The notes under the pieces: model-generated | Databases searched by the model: none | The model's input: only the letters and a program-made list of their open reading frames with translations | What the model was told of the DNA's origin: nothing | Program-made: the position numbers and the translations under genes | Part shown: one piece after another, positions 38,514 to 47,875 of the stretch | Layout: the number at the start of each line of letters is the position of its first letter | Numbering within the stretch: the first letter of the stretch is position 1 | From: Acidobacteriota bacterium | GTDB taxonomy: Bacteria > Acidobacteriota > Thermoanaerobaculia > UBA5066 | Length of the DNA: 56,906 nucleotides | Direction: 5' to 3' | Assembly (NCBI GenBank): GCA_008363385.1 | Contig: RHKY01000061.1 | Location: forward strand, 1-56,906

Positions 38514-38617
38514 CCGGCCCTCCCCGGAAACGGGCGACGACGGCCGGGGGAGGGGCCAGGGGAGGGCCGGTGTCCGGCCCGCGCCCGGGGGCGCGGGCTG
38601 GGCCCTCCCCGGAAACG
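38514..38617. repeat. Inverted and direct repeats between convergent genes, with terminator-like hairpins
   Basis: CCGGCCCTCCCC (38514-38525) is the perfect complement of GGGGAGGGCCGG (38559-38570). The 17-mer GGCCCTCCCCGGAAACG occurs at 38516-38532 and again at 38601-38617. A second hairpin, CCCGCGCCC (38578-38586) with GGGCGCGGG (38589-38597), lies between. Together they probably end def and the opposing regulator transcript. Confidence 0.65.
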
Positions 38618-39505
38618 TCACCCCAGGAGCTCGGACCGCCGTAGCGCCCGGGCCATCCCGCCGGCCAGCGCCACCAGGTGCTCCAGCTCGGCCGAGTGCC
38701 CCGGGACCGCCGGCGTTCCCCGCCGGTGGAGCCGGAGCGTCCCGAAGAGCTCCTCGCCCGCCCAGAGCGGGGCCGAGCAGACCACCCAGTCGACCCCGGC
38801 CTCACGCGCCTCTCCGGGCAAGCGGGGAGCGCGCTCCTCGCGCGGGTCGTCCGAGAGGGCCAGCGCGGCGAGGTAGCTCGGCGGGCCGCCGCCCGGCCAG
38901 CCCGTGGAGGTGACGAGGCTCGTCTCGGGCCGGCCCGTGCGCCGGAAGTTCAGGGTGACTCCGTCGGCGTCGAAGAACGCGCGGATCCGGTCGAGGAGGG
39001 CGGCGAGAGTCCGCTGGGGCTCGTCGTCGCCGCCGGCCAGGGGCTCGTCCAGCCGAGAAGCGATCTCGTGCTGGAGCTCGAGGAACCGGGTCCGCAGGGT
39101 GAGCGCGTCCAGCAGCTCCTTCGTCCGGAGGGCGTTGCGCACCCGGGCCTTCAGCTCGCGGGCCGAGAAGGGCTTGGCGACGTAGTCGTTGGCGAGGGCC
39201 TCGAAGCCGAGGAGGAGGTCCTCCTCGTCGTTGCGGGCGGTGACGAAGATGATCTGGATCCCCGAGGTCTCGGCGTTCGTCTTGATCCGGCGGCAGACCT
39301 CGTAGCCGGACAGGTCCGGCATCCTCACGTCGAGCAGGATGACGTCCGGCGCCCGCTGGGCCACCTTCTGGAGCGCCTCGGTTCCCGAGGTGGCGCTCTC
39401 GAACTCGCACCCGAGCTCGTAGGCGATGTAGGAGGCGATCTCCGACTGGTAGGGGTCGTCGTCCACGAGGAGGATCAGGGGAGTCCTTCGCCCGGCGCTG
39501 AACAT
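38618..39505 (-). CDS. Response regulator with GAF-like C-terminal domain
   Basis: The receiver domain (1-125) has D15-D17, phospho-acceptor D59 (VILLDVRMPD), T89 and K111 (YVAKPFS). A helical linker (about 128-155) leads to a domain of about 125 residues resembling GAF, with the pattern FFDADGVTLNFRR, WVVCSAPLWAGEELFGTLRL. It has no catalytic or DNA-binding motif. I prefer the ATG at 39505 because a promoter ends 8 nt before it. A GTG at 39523 would add six residues. Confidence 0.85.
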   Translation of the reverse strand: MFSAGRRTPLILLVDDDPYQSEIASYIAYELGCEFESATSGTEALQKVAQRAPDVILLDVRMPDLSGYEVCRRIKTNAETSGIQIIFVTARNDEEDLLLGFEALANDYVAKPFSARELKARVRNALRTKELLDALTLRTRFLELQHEIASRLDEPLAGGDDEPQRTLAALLDRIRAFFDADGVTLNFRRTGRPETSLVTSTGWPGGGPPSYLAALALSDDPREERAPRLPGEAREAGVDWVVCSAPLWAGEELFGTLRLHRRGTPAVPGHSAELEHLVALAGGMARALRRSELLG

Positions 39506-39513
39506 GAGGCGCC

Positions 39514-39542
39514 TGTATCCCACGCGCGGGGAGGCGCGTCAA
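39514..39542 (-). promoter_or_regulatory. Promoter for the GAF-type response regulator
   Basis: On the minus strand TTGACG (39542-39537) is followed after 17 nt by GATACA (39519-39514). The start codon lies 8 nt beyond the -10 box, so the transcript would be leaderless or nearly so. Confidence 0.45.
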
Positions 39543-39574
39543 GCGGCCCGGCGGGGGCCGCCGGGCCCCCCGGC

Positions 39575-39603
39575 TTGGCTCCGGGGGGCGGGACGAGCAG
39601 AAT
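39575..39603 (+). promoter_or_regulatory. Promoter for cysS
   Basis: TTGGCT (39575-39580) and CAGAAT (39598-39603) are 17 nt apart. The cysS ATG begins 10 nt after the -10 box, leaving almost no 5' leader and no Shine-Dalgarno sequence. It is divergent from the promoter at 39514-39542. Confidence 0.5.
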
Positions 39604-39612
39604 CGGGCGCCC

Positions 39613-41021
<1,409 letters not shown>

Positions 41022-41025
<4 letters not shown>

Positions 41026-41050
41026 CAGGCGCGGGCGGAGCCGCTTCAAT
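41022..41050 (+). promoter_or_regulatory. Promoter of the aro-his-trp operon
   Basis: A perfect TTGACA (41022-41027) and TTCAAT (41045-41050; 4 of 6 consensus bases) are separated by exactly 17 nt. This is the best sigma-70-type promoter in the window. The -35 box contains the cysS stop codon. The predicted start is at about 41057, so the leader peptide ATG at 41058 would be at or near the 5' end of the RNA. Confidence 0.85.
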
Positions 41051-41057
41051 CCGCGCG

Positions 41058-41099
41058 ATGCGCCGTTTCCAGGTCCGCTGGCACTGGCACCACGGGTAG
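41058..41099 (+). CDS. Leader peptide MRRFQVRWHWHHG with Trp and His control codons
   Basis: This 13-codon frame reads Met-Arg-Arg-Phe-Gln-Val-Arg-Trp-His-Trp-His-His-Gly-stop. Codons 8-12 (41079-41093) are TGG CAC TGG CAC CAC. Trp and His are rare residues, so five in a row directly upstream of his and trp genes are very unlikely by chance. A ribosome waiting for Trp-tRNA or His-tRNA would stall here. The frame starts 8 nt after the -10 box, without a Shine-Dalgarno site. Its stop codon abuts the candidate region 1 of the attenuator. Confidence 0.88.
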   Translation: MRRFQVRWHWHHG

Positions 41100-41145
41100 C
41101 TCCCGGCGGGCGCAGCGTCCGTCCGGGTCCGAAAGGTCCGGGGGG
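41100..41145 (+). promoter_or_regulatory. Candidate 1:2 pairing of the attenuator
   Basis: CTCCCGG (41100-41106), just after the leader stop codon, can pair with CCGGGGG (41138-41144): 7 bp including one G-U. This would sequester region 2 (41136-41145) when the ribosome completes the leader and leaves. A ribosome stalled on the Trp/His codons would cover region 1 and free region 2. Confidence 0.55.
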
Positions 41146-41185
41146 CGCGCGAGGAAGACGGAAGGCAGCGACGACCCCCTCGGAC
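41136..41185 (+). promoter_or_regulatory. Antiterminator of the aro-his-trp attenuator
   Basis: GTCCGGGGGG (41136-41145) pairs with CCCCTCGGAC (41176-41185): 10 continuous bp with one G-U. This uses the whole 5' arm and loop of the terminator at 41174-41197, so the two structures exclude each other. That is the classical 2:3 versus 3:4 switch. Confidence 0.75.
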
Positions 41186-41197
41186 GAGGGGGTTTTT
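41174..41197 (+). terminator. Attenuator terminator upstream of aroDE
   Basis: ACCCCCTC (41174-41181) pairs with GAGGGGGT (41186-41193) around GGAC, and the RNA continues with T residues to 41197. Flanking CGACG and CGTCG can extend the stem. It lies 75 nt after the leader stop codon and 5 nt before aroDE. The 3' arm GAGGGGG is also the only Shine-Dalgarno-like sequence for aroDE. Confidence 0.9.
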
Positions 41198-41202
41198 CGT
41201 CG

Positions 41203-42693
41203 ATGTCGCTCACGGCCGAGCGCACCACCGTCGTCGGGTCCTTCGCTCCGGCCACCAACCGCGAGGCGGTGGAGGCCGCCGCCTCGGTCCCCGCGTCGGC
41301 TCCCGCGGTGGAGGTCCGGCTGGACGCCCTGTCCGAGCCCCCGGCCCTGCCGGCGCTCCGGGACGCCTTCTCCGGGAAGCTCCTCCTGGCGACGCTCCGC
41401 TCCGCCCGCGAGGGGGGCGCCTTCGCAGGCGGGGAAGAGGCCCGGGTGTCGCTCCTCGCCGAGGCCCTCAGGGCCGGGTTCGACCTCGTCGACGTGGAGC
41501 TCTCCTCGCCCGGCGGAAGAGGCCTCCACGGCTTCCCCCCGGATCGGTGCGTGGCCTCCTTCCACGACCCCTCCGGGGTGCCGCGCGACCTGGCGGGGAT
41601 CGCCCGCGAGCTCGCCGCGACCGGCGCGGCGTTCCGGAAGCTGGTCGTCACCGCCGGGTCGTCGGCCGACGCGCTGGCGGTCCTGACGCTCCAGAGGGAG
41701 TCGACGGACGGCCGCCTCTCGGCGTTCGCGATGGGCGAGCCGGGGATAGCGACACGCGTCCTCTCGCCGTACCTCGGCGCGCCGATCGCGTTCGGGTCTT
41801 TCGTCCCTGGCCGGGCCACGGCCCCGGGCCAGCTGTCGGTCCTCGACCTCTCGGAGGTCTACGGCATCGGCCGGCGGAGGCCGGTCGACGGCCTCCTCGC
41901 CCTGTTCGGGGGGCTCGTGTCCCACTCCTTCTCGCCCGCGCTCCACAACGGCTGGCTGGAGTCGGCCGGGTCGGCGCTCCTCTACGTCCCGTTCGCGCTC
42001 CGCTCCCTCGTCAGCGAGCTGGGCCCGCTCGCCTCCGGGCTCTGGGACCTCGGGCTCCCGCTGTCGGGGGCCTCGGTCACGATCCCGTTCAAGGAGGAGG
42101 CCACCCTCGTGGCCCTCTTCGGCGAGGGGAGCGTGGCGAACACGCTCCTCCGCGAGGGGGAGGCCTTCCGCGCGGCGAACACGGACCAGCCCGCGCTGCG
42201 AGGGCTCCTCCCCGCGGCCTCTCCCGGGGCCGCGGCCCTCGTCCTCGGGGCGGGGGGGACGGCCCGGAACGCCGTCGAGGCGCTCCTCTTCCGGGGGTAC
42301 GAGGTGGACGTCCTGGCCCGCAACCCGGAGCGGGCGGCCGAGCTCGCGGCGGAGGCGGGGGCCCGGGCGGTCGCCGCGCCGCGGGCGGCGGGCGCCTACG
42401 CCGTCGTGGTCAACGCGACGCCCCTCGGCCTCAGGCCCGGGGACGCGCTCCCGCTGCCGGACGGCTTCCTCTCGGAAGGGCTCCTCGTCGTGGACGCCCC
42501 GTACCGCCCGGGAGGAACGGAGCTGGTCCGCCGTGCCCGGCTCCGCGGCGCCTCGACGGTGGACGGCTTCGCCCTCCTCGCCGCCCAGGCGGCGCTCCAG
42601 GCGACCCTCTTCACGAACCGGCCCTGCTCGGCCCGAGACCTCGTCGAGAGGCTCCCCGCGAGGCTGCGCCGGGACTTCGAGGTGACGACGTGA
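41203..42693 (+). CDS. aroDE: Bifunctional 3-dehydroquinate dehydratase (type I) / shikimate dehydrogenase
   Basis: Two consecutive shikimate-pathway enzymes are fused in 496 residues. The AroD part (1-222) has VEVRLDAL, LATLRSAREGG, catalytic H121 (SFHDPSGVP), Schiff-base K146 (FRKLVV) and ATAPGQLSV. The AroE part (228-496) has GLVSHSFSPALHN, SVTIPFK with K297, NTDQ with D328, the NADP loop GAGGTA (349-354) and VVNATPLGL. Plants have a similar AroD-AroE fusion. It is the first gene after the attenuator and supplies shikimate, and so chorismate, for TrpE. Confidence 0.93.
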   Translation: MSLTAERTTVVGSFAPATNREAVEAAASVPASAPAVEVRLDALSEPPALPALRDAFSGKLLLATLRSAREGGAFAGGEEARVSLLAEALRAGFDLVDVELSSPGGRGLHGFPPDRCVASFHDPSGVPRDLAGIARELAATGAAFRKLVVTAGSSADALAVLTLQRESTDGRLSAFAMGEPGIATRVLSPYLGAPIAFGSFVPGRATAPGQLSVLDLSEVYGIGRRRPVDGLLALFGGLVSHSFSPALHNGWLESAGSALLYVPFALRSLVSELGPLASGLWDLGLPLSGASVTIPFKEEATLVALFGEGSVANTLLREGEAFRAANTDQPALRGLLPAASPGAAALVLGAGGTARNAVEALLFRGYEVDVLARNPERAAELAAEAGARAVAAPRAAGAYAVVVNATPLGLRPGDALPLPDGFLSEGLLVVDAPYRPGGTELVRRARLRGASTVDGFALLAAQAALQATLFTNRPCSARDLVERLPARLRRDFEVTT

Positions 42694-44315
42694 CACCGGA
42701 CCCCAACCTGCCGCGCGGCGTGCAGGCCTTCCTCTTCGAGGGGGCCGAGCGCCGCCGCCGGGCCGAGGAGGCCGCGGTCGCGGCCCTCCGTTCGGCCGGG
42801 CTCGCCGAGGTGATCCTCCCCGTCCTCGACTTCGCCGCCCCGTACGACGGCGTCACCGCCGACGAGGACGCCGAGCCGTACCGTTTCGTCGACCGGCAGG
42901 GAGAGCTCCTCTCGCTCCGCTCGGACTTCACGCCGATGGCCGCCCGGGTGCTGGCGCCCCGCCTCGCCGGGCTCTCGCTCCCCGTGGAGCTGTTCTACCG
43001 GGGCGACGTCGTGCGCGACGAGGAGGTCGGGGTCGGCCGCTCGCGGGAGTTCTCGCAGGTCGGGGCCGAGCGGTACGGGGACGGCTCGTTCTCGTCCGAC
43101 GAGAGGATGCTCGGCCTCCTCCTCTCGTGCGCCTCGGGCGTGGGGGCCACGAGGCTGACGCTGACGCTCGGCTACGCGGGGCTCCTGGAGGCGCTCCTGT
43201 CGTCGGTCGCCCCGGCGCTCACGGCGCGGGACGGGGGCCGCCTCGCCACGGTCGCCGGCTGGTGCCGGGAGCGGCGGGTGACGGCCGTCGAGGCCGCGCT
43301 CGCGAGGGCGGGCGCCCGCCCGGCCGACGCGTCCGCCGTGGCGCGCGCCCTCCTCGTCGGCTTCGAGCCCGACTCCGCCCTGTTCGCGGCCCCGGCCCTC
43401 TCGGAAGGGGCGCAGGCCCTGCGGCGCGCCCGCGACCTGGCGCTTAGAGCGGCCCCCGGGGCCGCGATCGTCGCCGACCTCGCGGGGACGCCCACGGCGC
43501 CGTACTACACGGGCCTGACGTACGGGCTCGACGCGGCCGGCGTCCCGGCGCCGCTGGCGGCCGGCGGCCGCTACGACCGGCTGCTGGCGCGCTTCGGCTC
43601 GCCGGCCCCCGCCGTCGGCTTCTCGATCGGCGTGGAGGCCCTCTCGGCCGCGATGGAGGGGAACGGCGAGGAGGCCGCGAACGGGAGGCCGCTCCGGATC
43701 GCCGTCGGGAAGGGGAGGCTCCTGTCGCGGACGCTGGAGACGTTCCGCCGCGCGGGCGTCGACCTCCCGGACCCGGACGGCCGCCGCCTCGTCCTCGGGT
43801 CGACGCCGGGGGACGTGGAGCTCCTCCTCCTCAAGGACGACGACGTCCCGACGTACGTCGCCCACGGAGGGGCCGACCTCGGCGTCGTCGGGAGCGACCG
43901 GGTGGCCGAGTCGGGCGAGCGGGTCTTCACGCCGGTCGACCTCCCGTTCGGGGAGTGCCGCGTCGCGCTGATCGGAAGGGCAGGGGAGCCCTTCCGGCCG
44001 AACGGCCACCCGGTGACGGTCGGGACCAAGTACCGGAGGCTGGCGCGCCGCTTCTTCGACGGGCGGCGGATCGCTCACGAGGTGGTGCCGCTCGCGGGGT
44101 CCGTCGAGCTGGCGGCCGCGCTGAAGCTGACGGACGTCGTCGTGGACCTGATCGAGACCGGCGGGACGATCGCGGCCAACGGGCTCGCCGAGATCGAGAC
44201 GATCCTCCCGAGCCGGGCGGTCCTGATCGCAGGGCGCTCGGCCCTCTCGGCCCGCCGGGCCGAGATCGCCGCGCTCGTCGAGCGCGTGGCGCTCGTGGCG
44301 GAGGTCCGGTGCTGA
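42690..44315 (+). CDS. hisZG: HisZ-HisG fusion: ATP phosphoribosyltransferase regulatory and catalytic parts
   Basis: It catalyses step 1 of histidine synthesis (ATP plus PRPP). Residues 1-322 are HisZ, a catalytically inactive histidyl-tRNA-synthetase paralogue: motif 2 ELFYRGDVVRDEEVGVGRSR and motif 3 GGRYDRLLARFG, PAVGFSIG. A hydrophilic linker (about 323-334, EGNGEEAANGRP) leads to a short-form HisG (335-541): LRIAVGKGRL, GADLGVVGSD, LTDVVVDLIETGGTIAANGL. No stop or frame break lies between. In other bacteria these are separate genes forming a hetero-octamer. The GTG start overlaps the aroDE stop. Confidence 0.92.
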   Translation: MTPDPNLPRGVQAFLFEGAERRRRAEEAAVAALRSAGLAEVILPVLDFAAPYDGVTADEDAEPYRFVDRQGELLSLRSDFTPMAARVLAPRLAGLSLPVELFYRGDVVRDEEVGVGRSREFSQVGAERYGDGSFSSDERMLGLLLSCASGVGATRLTLTLGYAGLLEALLSSVAPALTARDGGRLATVAGWCRERRVTAVEAALARAGARPADASAVARALLVGFEPDSALFAAPALSEGAQALRRARDLALRAAPGAAIVADLAGTPTAPYYTGLTYGLDAAGVPAPLAAGGRYDRLLARFGSPAPAVGFSIGVEALSAAMEGNGEEAANGRPLRIAVGKGRLLSRTLETFRRAGVDLPDPDGRRLVLGSTPGDVELLLLKDDDVPTYVAHGGADLGVVGSDRVAESGERVFTPVDLPFGECRVALIGRAGEPFRPNGHPVTVGTKYRRLARRFFDGRRIAHEVVPLAGSVELAAALKLTDVVVDLIETGGTIAANGLAEIETILPSRAVLIAGRSALSARRAEIAALVERVALVAEVRC

Positions 44316-45589
44316 GGACCGTCGCCGCCGGGGGCCGCGCGGGCCGGGAGGCGCTGCGGGAGCTCCTCGTCTCGCGCCGGGCGCCCGACCTCGCCGCGGT
44401 GCGCGAGGCGCTCCCGATCGTCGAGGAGGTCCTCTCGGACCCGCGGCCGCCGCGCGCGCTCCTCGGGTGGGTCGAGCGTCTCGACGGCGTGAAGCTCTCC
44501 GCCCGCGGCCTCGTGGTGGACCCCTCGCGCGTCCCCGCGCCGCGCCCCGACCCCTCCTTCGCCGCCGCGTTCCGCCTCGCCCGGCGCCGGATCGCCTCCT
44601 ACCACCGGAGGCAGCTCCCGCGGGGCTTCTCGTTCCGGGACCGGCAGGGCGTCTCGTTCCGCGAGCGGCCGGTGCCGCTCGAGAGCGTCGGCGTCTACGT
44701 CCCGGGAGGCCGCGCGTTCTACCCGTCCTCGCTCCTGATGGGAGCGGTCCCGGCGCAGGTCGCGGGAGTGCCGCGCGTCGTCGTCGCGACGCCGCCGAGG
44801 GCCTTCCGCGAGAGCCCGGAGCTCCGCTGGGCCCTCCGCGAGCTCGGCATCCGCGAGGTGCTCCTCGCCGGGGGCGCCCACGGCGTGGCGGGGCTGGTCG
44901 GATTCCTCGGCTGCCGGAAGGTGGTCGGCCCCGGAAACCGCTGGGTCGCAGCGGCCAAGCACCTCGTCTCGGCGCTCGTCTCCGTCGACCTTCCCGCCGG
45001 GCCGTCGGAGGTCCTCGTGGTGGCCTCGGGAGACGCCCCGCCGGAGCTCGTCGCCGCCGACCTCCTCGCCCAGGCCGAGCACGACCCGGAGGCCGTCTGC
45101 GTCCTCTTCACCGACTCGGCCGAGCTGGCGTCGCGCGTGGGCGAGGAGCTCGCGGCCCAGCTCCCGGACCTCGCCACGGCCGCCACGGCGCGCGCCGCGC
45201 TCGAGCGGCGCGCTCTGGCCGTCGTCTTCGGGACCCTCGGCGAGGCGGTCGCCCCGGCCCGGGCCTTCGCCGCCGAGCACCTCCAGCTGATGGGCCGCGG
45301 CGCGGGCCGGCTCCGGGGCGAGCTGGAAGCCCACGCGGGCGCCCTCTTCTCGGGCTCCTCGACCCCGACGGCCTTCGGCGACTACCTCGCCGGGCCGAAC
45401 CACGTCCTCCCGACCGGCGGCGCGGGGAGGAGCTTCTCGGGCCTGTCGACCCGCGACTTCGTCCGCTGGGGACGGAGCGTCTCGTTCCCGGCGAAGGCCG
45501 CCCGGCGCCTCGCCGGTCCCGCCGCGACGCTCGCCCGGTTCGAGGGGCTCGACGCGCACGCCCGCGCGCTGGCGCGGAGGGCACGGTGA
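44309..45589 (+). CDS. hisD: Histidinol dehydrogenase
   Basis: It performs the last two oxidations to histidine, using NAD and zinc. It has LPAGPSEVLVVASG, LAQAEHDPEAVCVLF, the catalytic Glu-His in AEHLQLM, and the stretch STPTAFGDYLAGPNHVLPTG. The GTG at 44309 overlaps hisZG by 7 nt and gives 426 residues, close to the usual 430. The N-terminal 80 residues are more divergent. Confidence 0.95.
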   Translation: MLRTVAAGGRAGREALRELLVSRRAPDLAAVREALPIVEEVLSDPRPPRALLGWVERLDGVKLSARGLVVDPSRVPAPRPDPSFAAAFRLARRRIASYHRRQLPRGFSFRDRQGVSFRERPVPLESVGVYVPGGRAFYPSSLLMGAVPAQVAGVPRVVVATPPRAFRESPELRWALRELGIREVLLAGGAHGVAGLVGFLGCRKVVGPGNRWVAAAKHLVSALVSVDLPAGPSEVLVVASGDAPPELVAADLLAQAEHDPEAVCVLFTDSAELASRVGEELAAQLPDLATAATARAALERRALAVVFGTLGEAVAPARAFAAEHLQLMGRGAGRLRGELEAHAGALFSGSSTPTAFGDYLAGPNHVLPTGGAGRSFSGLSTRDFVRWGRSVSFPAKAARRLAGPAATLARFEGLDAHARALARRAR

Positions 45590-46671
45590 GCGTGGACCGC
45601 GCCCGCGGGGCCGGTGCCGCCCGGCCCGAGGTCCGGGCCTTCCCGGCCTACTCGCTGACGCCCCCGCCGCTCGACTCGTTGCGGGCCAAGCTCGACTTCA
45701 ACGAGTCGCCCTTCGACGTCCCGGCCGAGGTGAAGGAGGAGGTCCTCGCGCGGCTCCGGTCGCTCCGCTGGTCGCGCTATCCCGCCTTCGGATCGCCCCG
45801 CCTCGTCGAGGCGATCGCGCGTCACGCCGGCCGGCCCCCCGAGGAGGTCGTCGTCGGGAACGGGTCGGGGGAGCTCCTCCTCGCGGCGATCGGCGTCCTG
45901 GCCGGGGGCGGCGGGACGGTCGTCACGGCCCCGCCCACGTTCTCGCTCTACGGCCAGCTCTGCGCGGTGGCCGGGGCCCGCGAGGCCGCCGTCCCGCGGA
46001 CGGGCGACGCCTTCGTCCTCGACGAGGAGGCCTTCCTCTCCGCGCTCGGCTCGACGACGCGGGCGGTCGGCCTCGTCTGCTCGCCGAACAACCCGACGGG
46101 CGGGACCGCCGGCACCGGCTTCCTGTCGCGGGCCGCGGAGGCCTCCGCGGCGCTCCTCGTGGACCAGGCCTACGTCGACTTCGCCGAGCCGGAGGACGAC
46201 GCGCGGCCGCTCCTGTCGGAGCACGGCAACGTGGTCGTCTTCCGGACGCTGTCGAAGGCCTTCGCGGCGGCCGGGTTCCGGATCGGGTACGCGCTCGCTC
46301 CGCCGGCGCTGGCACGCGAGGTGCGCAAGGCGGTCCTCCCGTTCAACGTCGACCTCGCGGCCGAGGAGCTGGCGCTCGCGCTCCTGGGAAGGCCCCATCT
46401 CCGGGACGCCGCCGTGGCGGCGGTGAAGACGGAGCGGGCGCGCGTGAGCGCGGCCCTCCGTGCGCGCGGGGCGCGGGTGGCCCCGAGCCGGTCCAACTTC
46501 CTCTTCTTCTCGCTTCCCGGCGTCCCGGCCGGGCGCGTCCACGAGTCGCTCCTCTCCCGGGGCGTCCTCGTCCGCCGGACCGGCCCCGCGGAGGGAGAGT
46601 GGCTGAGGGTGACGATCGGGACGGTGGAAGAGGACGACCTCTTCCTGGCCGCCCTGGAGGAGGTCCGATGA
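45586..46671 (+). CDS. hisC: Histidinol-phosphate aminotransferase
   Basis: This 361-residue PLP enzyme (aminotransferase class I/II) has FNESPFDVP, CSPNNPTGG and the PLP lysine K224 in RTLSKAFAAAGFRIGYA. It transaminates imidazole-acetol phosphate; relatives can also act on aromatic keto acids, relevant in an aro-trp setting. The GTG overlaps the hisD stop by 4 nt. Confidence 0.94.
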   Translation: MSVDRARGAGAARPEVRAFPAYSLTPPPLDSLRAKLDFNESPFDVPAEVKEEVLARLRSLRWSRYPAFGSPRLVEAIARHAGRPPEEVVVGNGSGELLLAAIGVLAGGGGTVVTAPPTFSLYGQLCAVAGAREAAVPRTGDAFVLDEEAFLSALGSTTRAVGLVCSPNNPTGGTAGTGFLSRAAEASAALLVDQAYVDFAEPEDDARPLLSEHGNVVVFRTLSKAFAAAGFRIGYALAPPALAREVRKAVLPFNVDLAAEELALALLGRPHLRDAAVAAVKTERARVSAALRARGARVAPSRSNFLFFSLPGVPAGRVHESLLSRGVLVRRTGPAEGEWLRVTIGTVEEDDLFLAALEEVR

Positions 46672-47261
46672 GACGAGCCGAGGTGAGCCGGGAGACGAAG
46701 GAGACGAAGGTCTCCCTGGCGCTCCGCGTCGACGGGACGGGGGAGTCGCGCGTGACGACGCCGGTCGGCTTCCTCTCGCACATGCTAGAGACCGTCGCCC
46801 GGCACGCCGGGTTCGACCTCGAGGTGGCGGCCGAGGGGGACGTCCACGTGGACGCCCACCACACGGTCGAGGACGTGGGGCTCGCGCTCGGAGAGGCGCT
46901 CGACCGGGCTCTCGGCGCTCGCGTCGGGATCGCCCGGTTCGGGCACGCCTACGTCCCGCTCGACGAGGCGCTCGCGCGCGCCGTCGTGGACCTCTCGGGC
47001 CGCCCGTACGTCGTCTTCGAGTCCCCGCTCGACCGCGAGATGCTCCTCGTGACGAAGGACTTCCCGTTCGCCCTCGTGGAGGAGTTCTGGAAGTCGGTGG
47101 CCTTCCGGGGGAAGCTGAACCTGCACGTGGACCTCCTCCGCGGGAGGAACGGCCACCACGCCGCCGAGGCGGTCTTCAAGGCCGCCGCGCGTGCCCTTCG
47201 CCAGGCGGTCGTCCTCGCGGGCGGGGGGGTCCCGTCCACGAAAGGGAGCCTCGTCGCGTGA
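46668..47261 (+). CDS. hisB: Imidazoleglycerol-phosphate dehydratase
   Basis: This 197-residue monofunctional dehydratase has the two metal-binding HHxxE motifs: DAHHTVEDVG and GHHAAEAVFK. It lacks the histidinol-phosphatase domain found in E. coli HisB. ATG 46668 follows GGAGGAGG and overlaps the hisC stop by 4 nt. Confidence 0.96.
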   Translation: MRRAEVSRETKETKVSLALRVDGTGESRVTTPVGFLSHMLETVARHAGFDLEVAAEGDVHVDAHHTVEDVGLALGEALDRALGARVGIARFGHAYVPLDEALARAVVDLSGRPYVVFESPLDREMLLVTKDFPFALVEEFWKSVAFRGKLNLHVDLLRGRNGHHAAEAVFKAAARALRQAVVLAGGGVPSTKGSLVA

Positions 47262-47875
47262 ACGTCACGCTCCTCGACTACGGCGTCGGCAACACGGCCT
47301 CCGTCCGCCGGGCCTTCGAGCGGCTCGGGGCCGTCGTCGACTTCACGGGCGAGCCGGAGCGCGTGGCGCGCGCCCGGAGGATCGTCCTGCCGGGCGTGGG
47401 GGCGTTCGCTCCGGCGCGGGCGCGGCTCGCCGAGACGGGGCTCGAGGAGGCCCTCCGGCGGGCGGTCGCTTCCGGCGCGCGCCTCCTCGGCCTCTGCCTC
47501 GGTTTCCAGCTCCTCTTCGAGTCGAGCGAGGAGTTCGGCACGACCCCGGGCCTCGGCCTCGTCCCGGGACGGGTGCGGGCGTTCCCTTCCGGCGTCCGGT
47601 CGCCGCACGTCGGATGGAACGCCCTGCGGCGCCCGGAGGGCCGCGAGCCGCGCCTCCTCTCGGGCGTCCCCGAGGGCTCCTACGTCTACTTCGTCCACTC
47701 CTTCCGCCCCGAGGGCGTCCCCTCGGAGGCGGTCGCCGCCTGGACGGACCACGGCGGGCCGTTCCCGTCGGCCGTGGAGAGCGGGGAGGTCTGGGGCTGC
47801 CAGTTCCATCCCGAGAAGTCCTCTGCCGTCGGGAGGCTCGTCCTCAGGCGGTTCCTCGCGAGGGAGGGAGCGTGA
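47258..47875 (+). CDS. hisH: Imidazole glycerol phosphate synthase, glutaminase subunit HisH
   Basis: This 205-residue glutaminase feeds ammonia to HisF. The catalytic triad is C80 (GLCLGFQLLFE), H184 and E186 (CQFHPEKS). PGVGAF forms the oxyanion region. The GTG overlaps the hisB stop and the TGA overlaps hisA. Confidence 0.96.
   Translation: MNVTLLDYGVGNTASVRRAFERLGAVVDFTGEPERVARARRIVLPGVGAFAPARARLAETGLEEALRRAVASGARLLGLCLGFQLLFESSEEFGTTPGLGLVPGRVRAFPSGVRSPHVGWNALRRPEGREPRLLSGVPEGSYVYFVHSFRPEGVPSEAVAAWTDHGGPFPSAVESGEVWGCQFHPEKSSAVGRLVLRRFLAREGA

Noticed and set aside
43651-43653. Internal ATG that could start a separate hisG
   Set aside because: There is no ribosome-binding site before it, and the HisZ frame continues into HisG without a stop, so fusion is the simpler reading.
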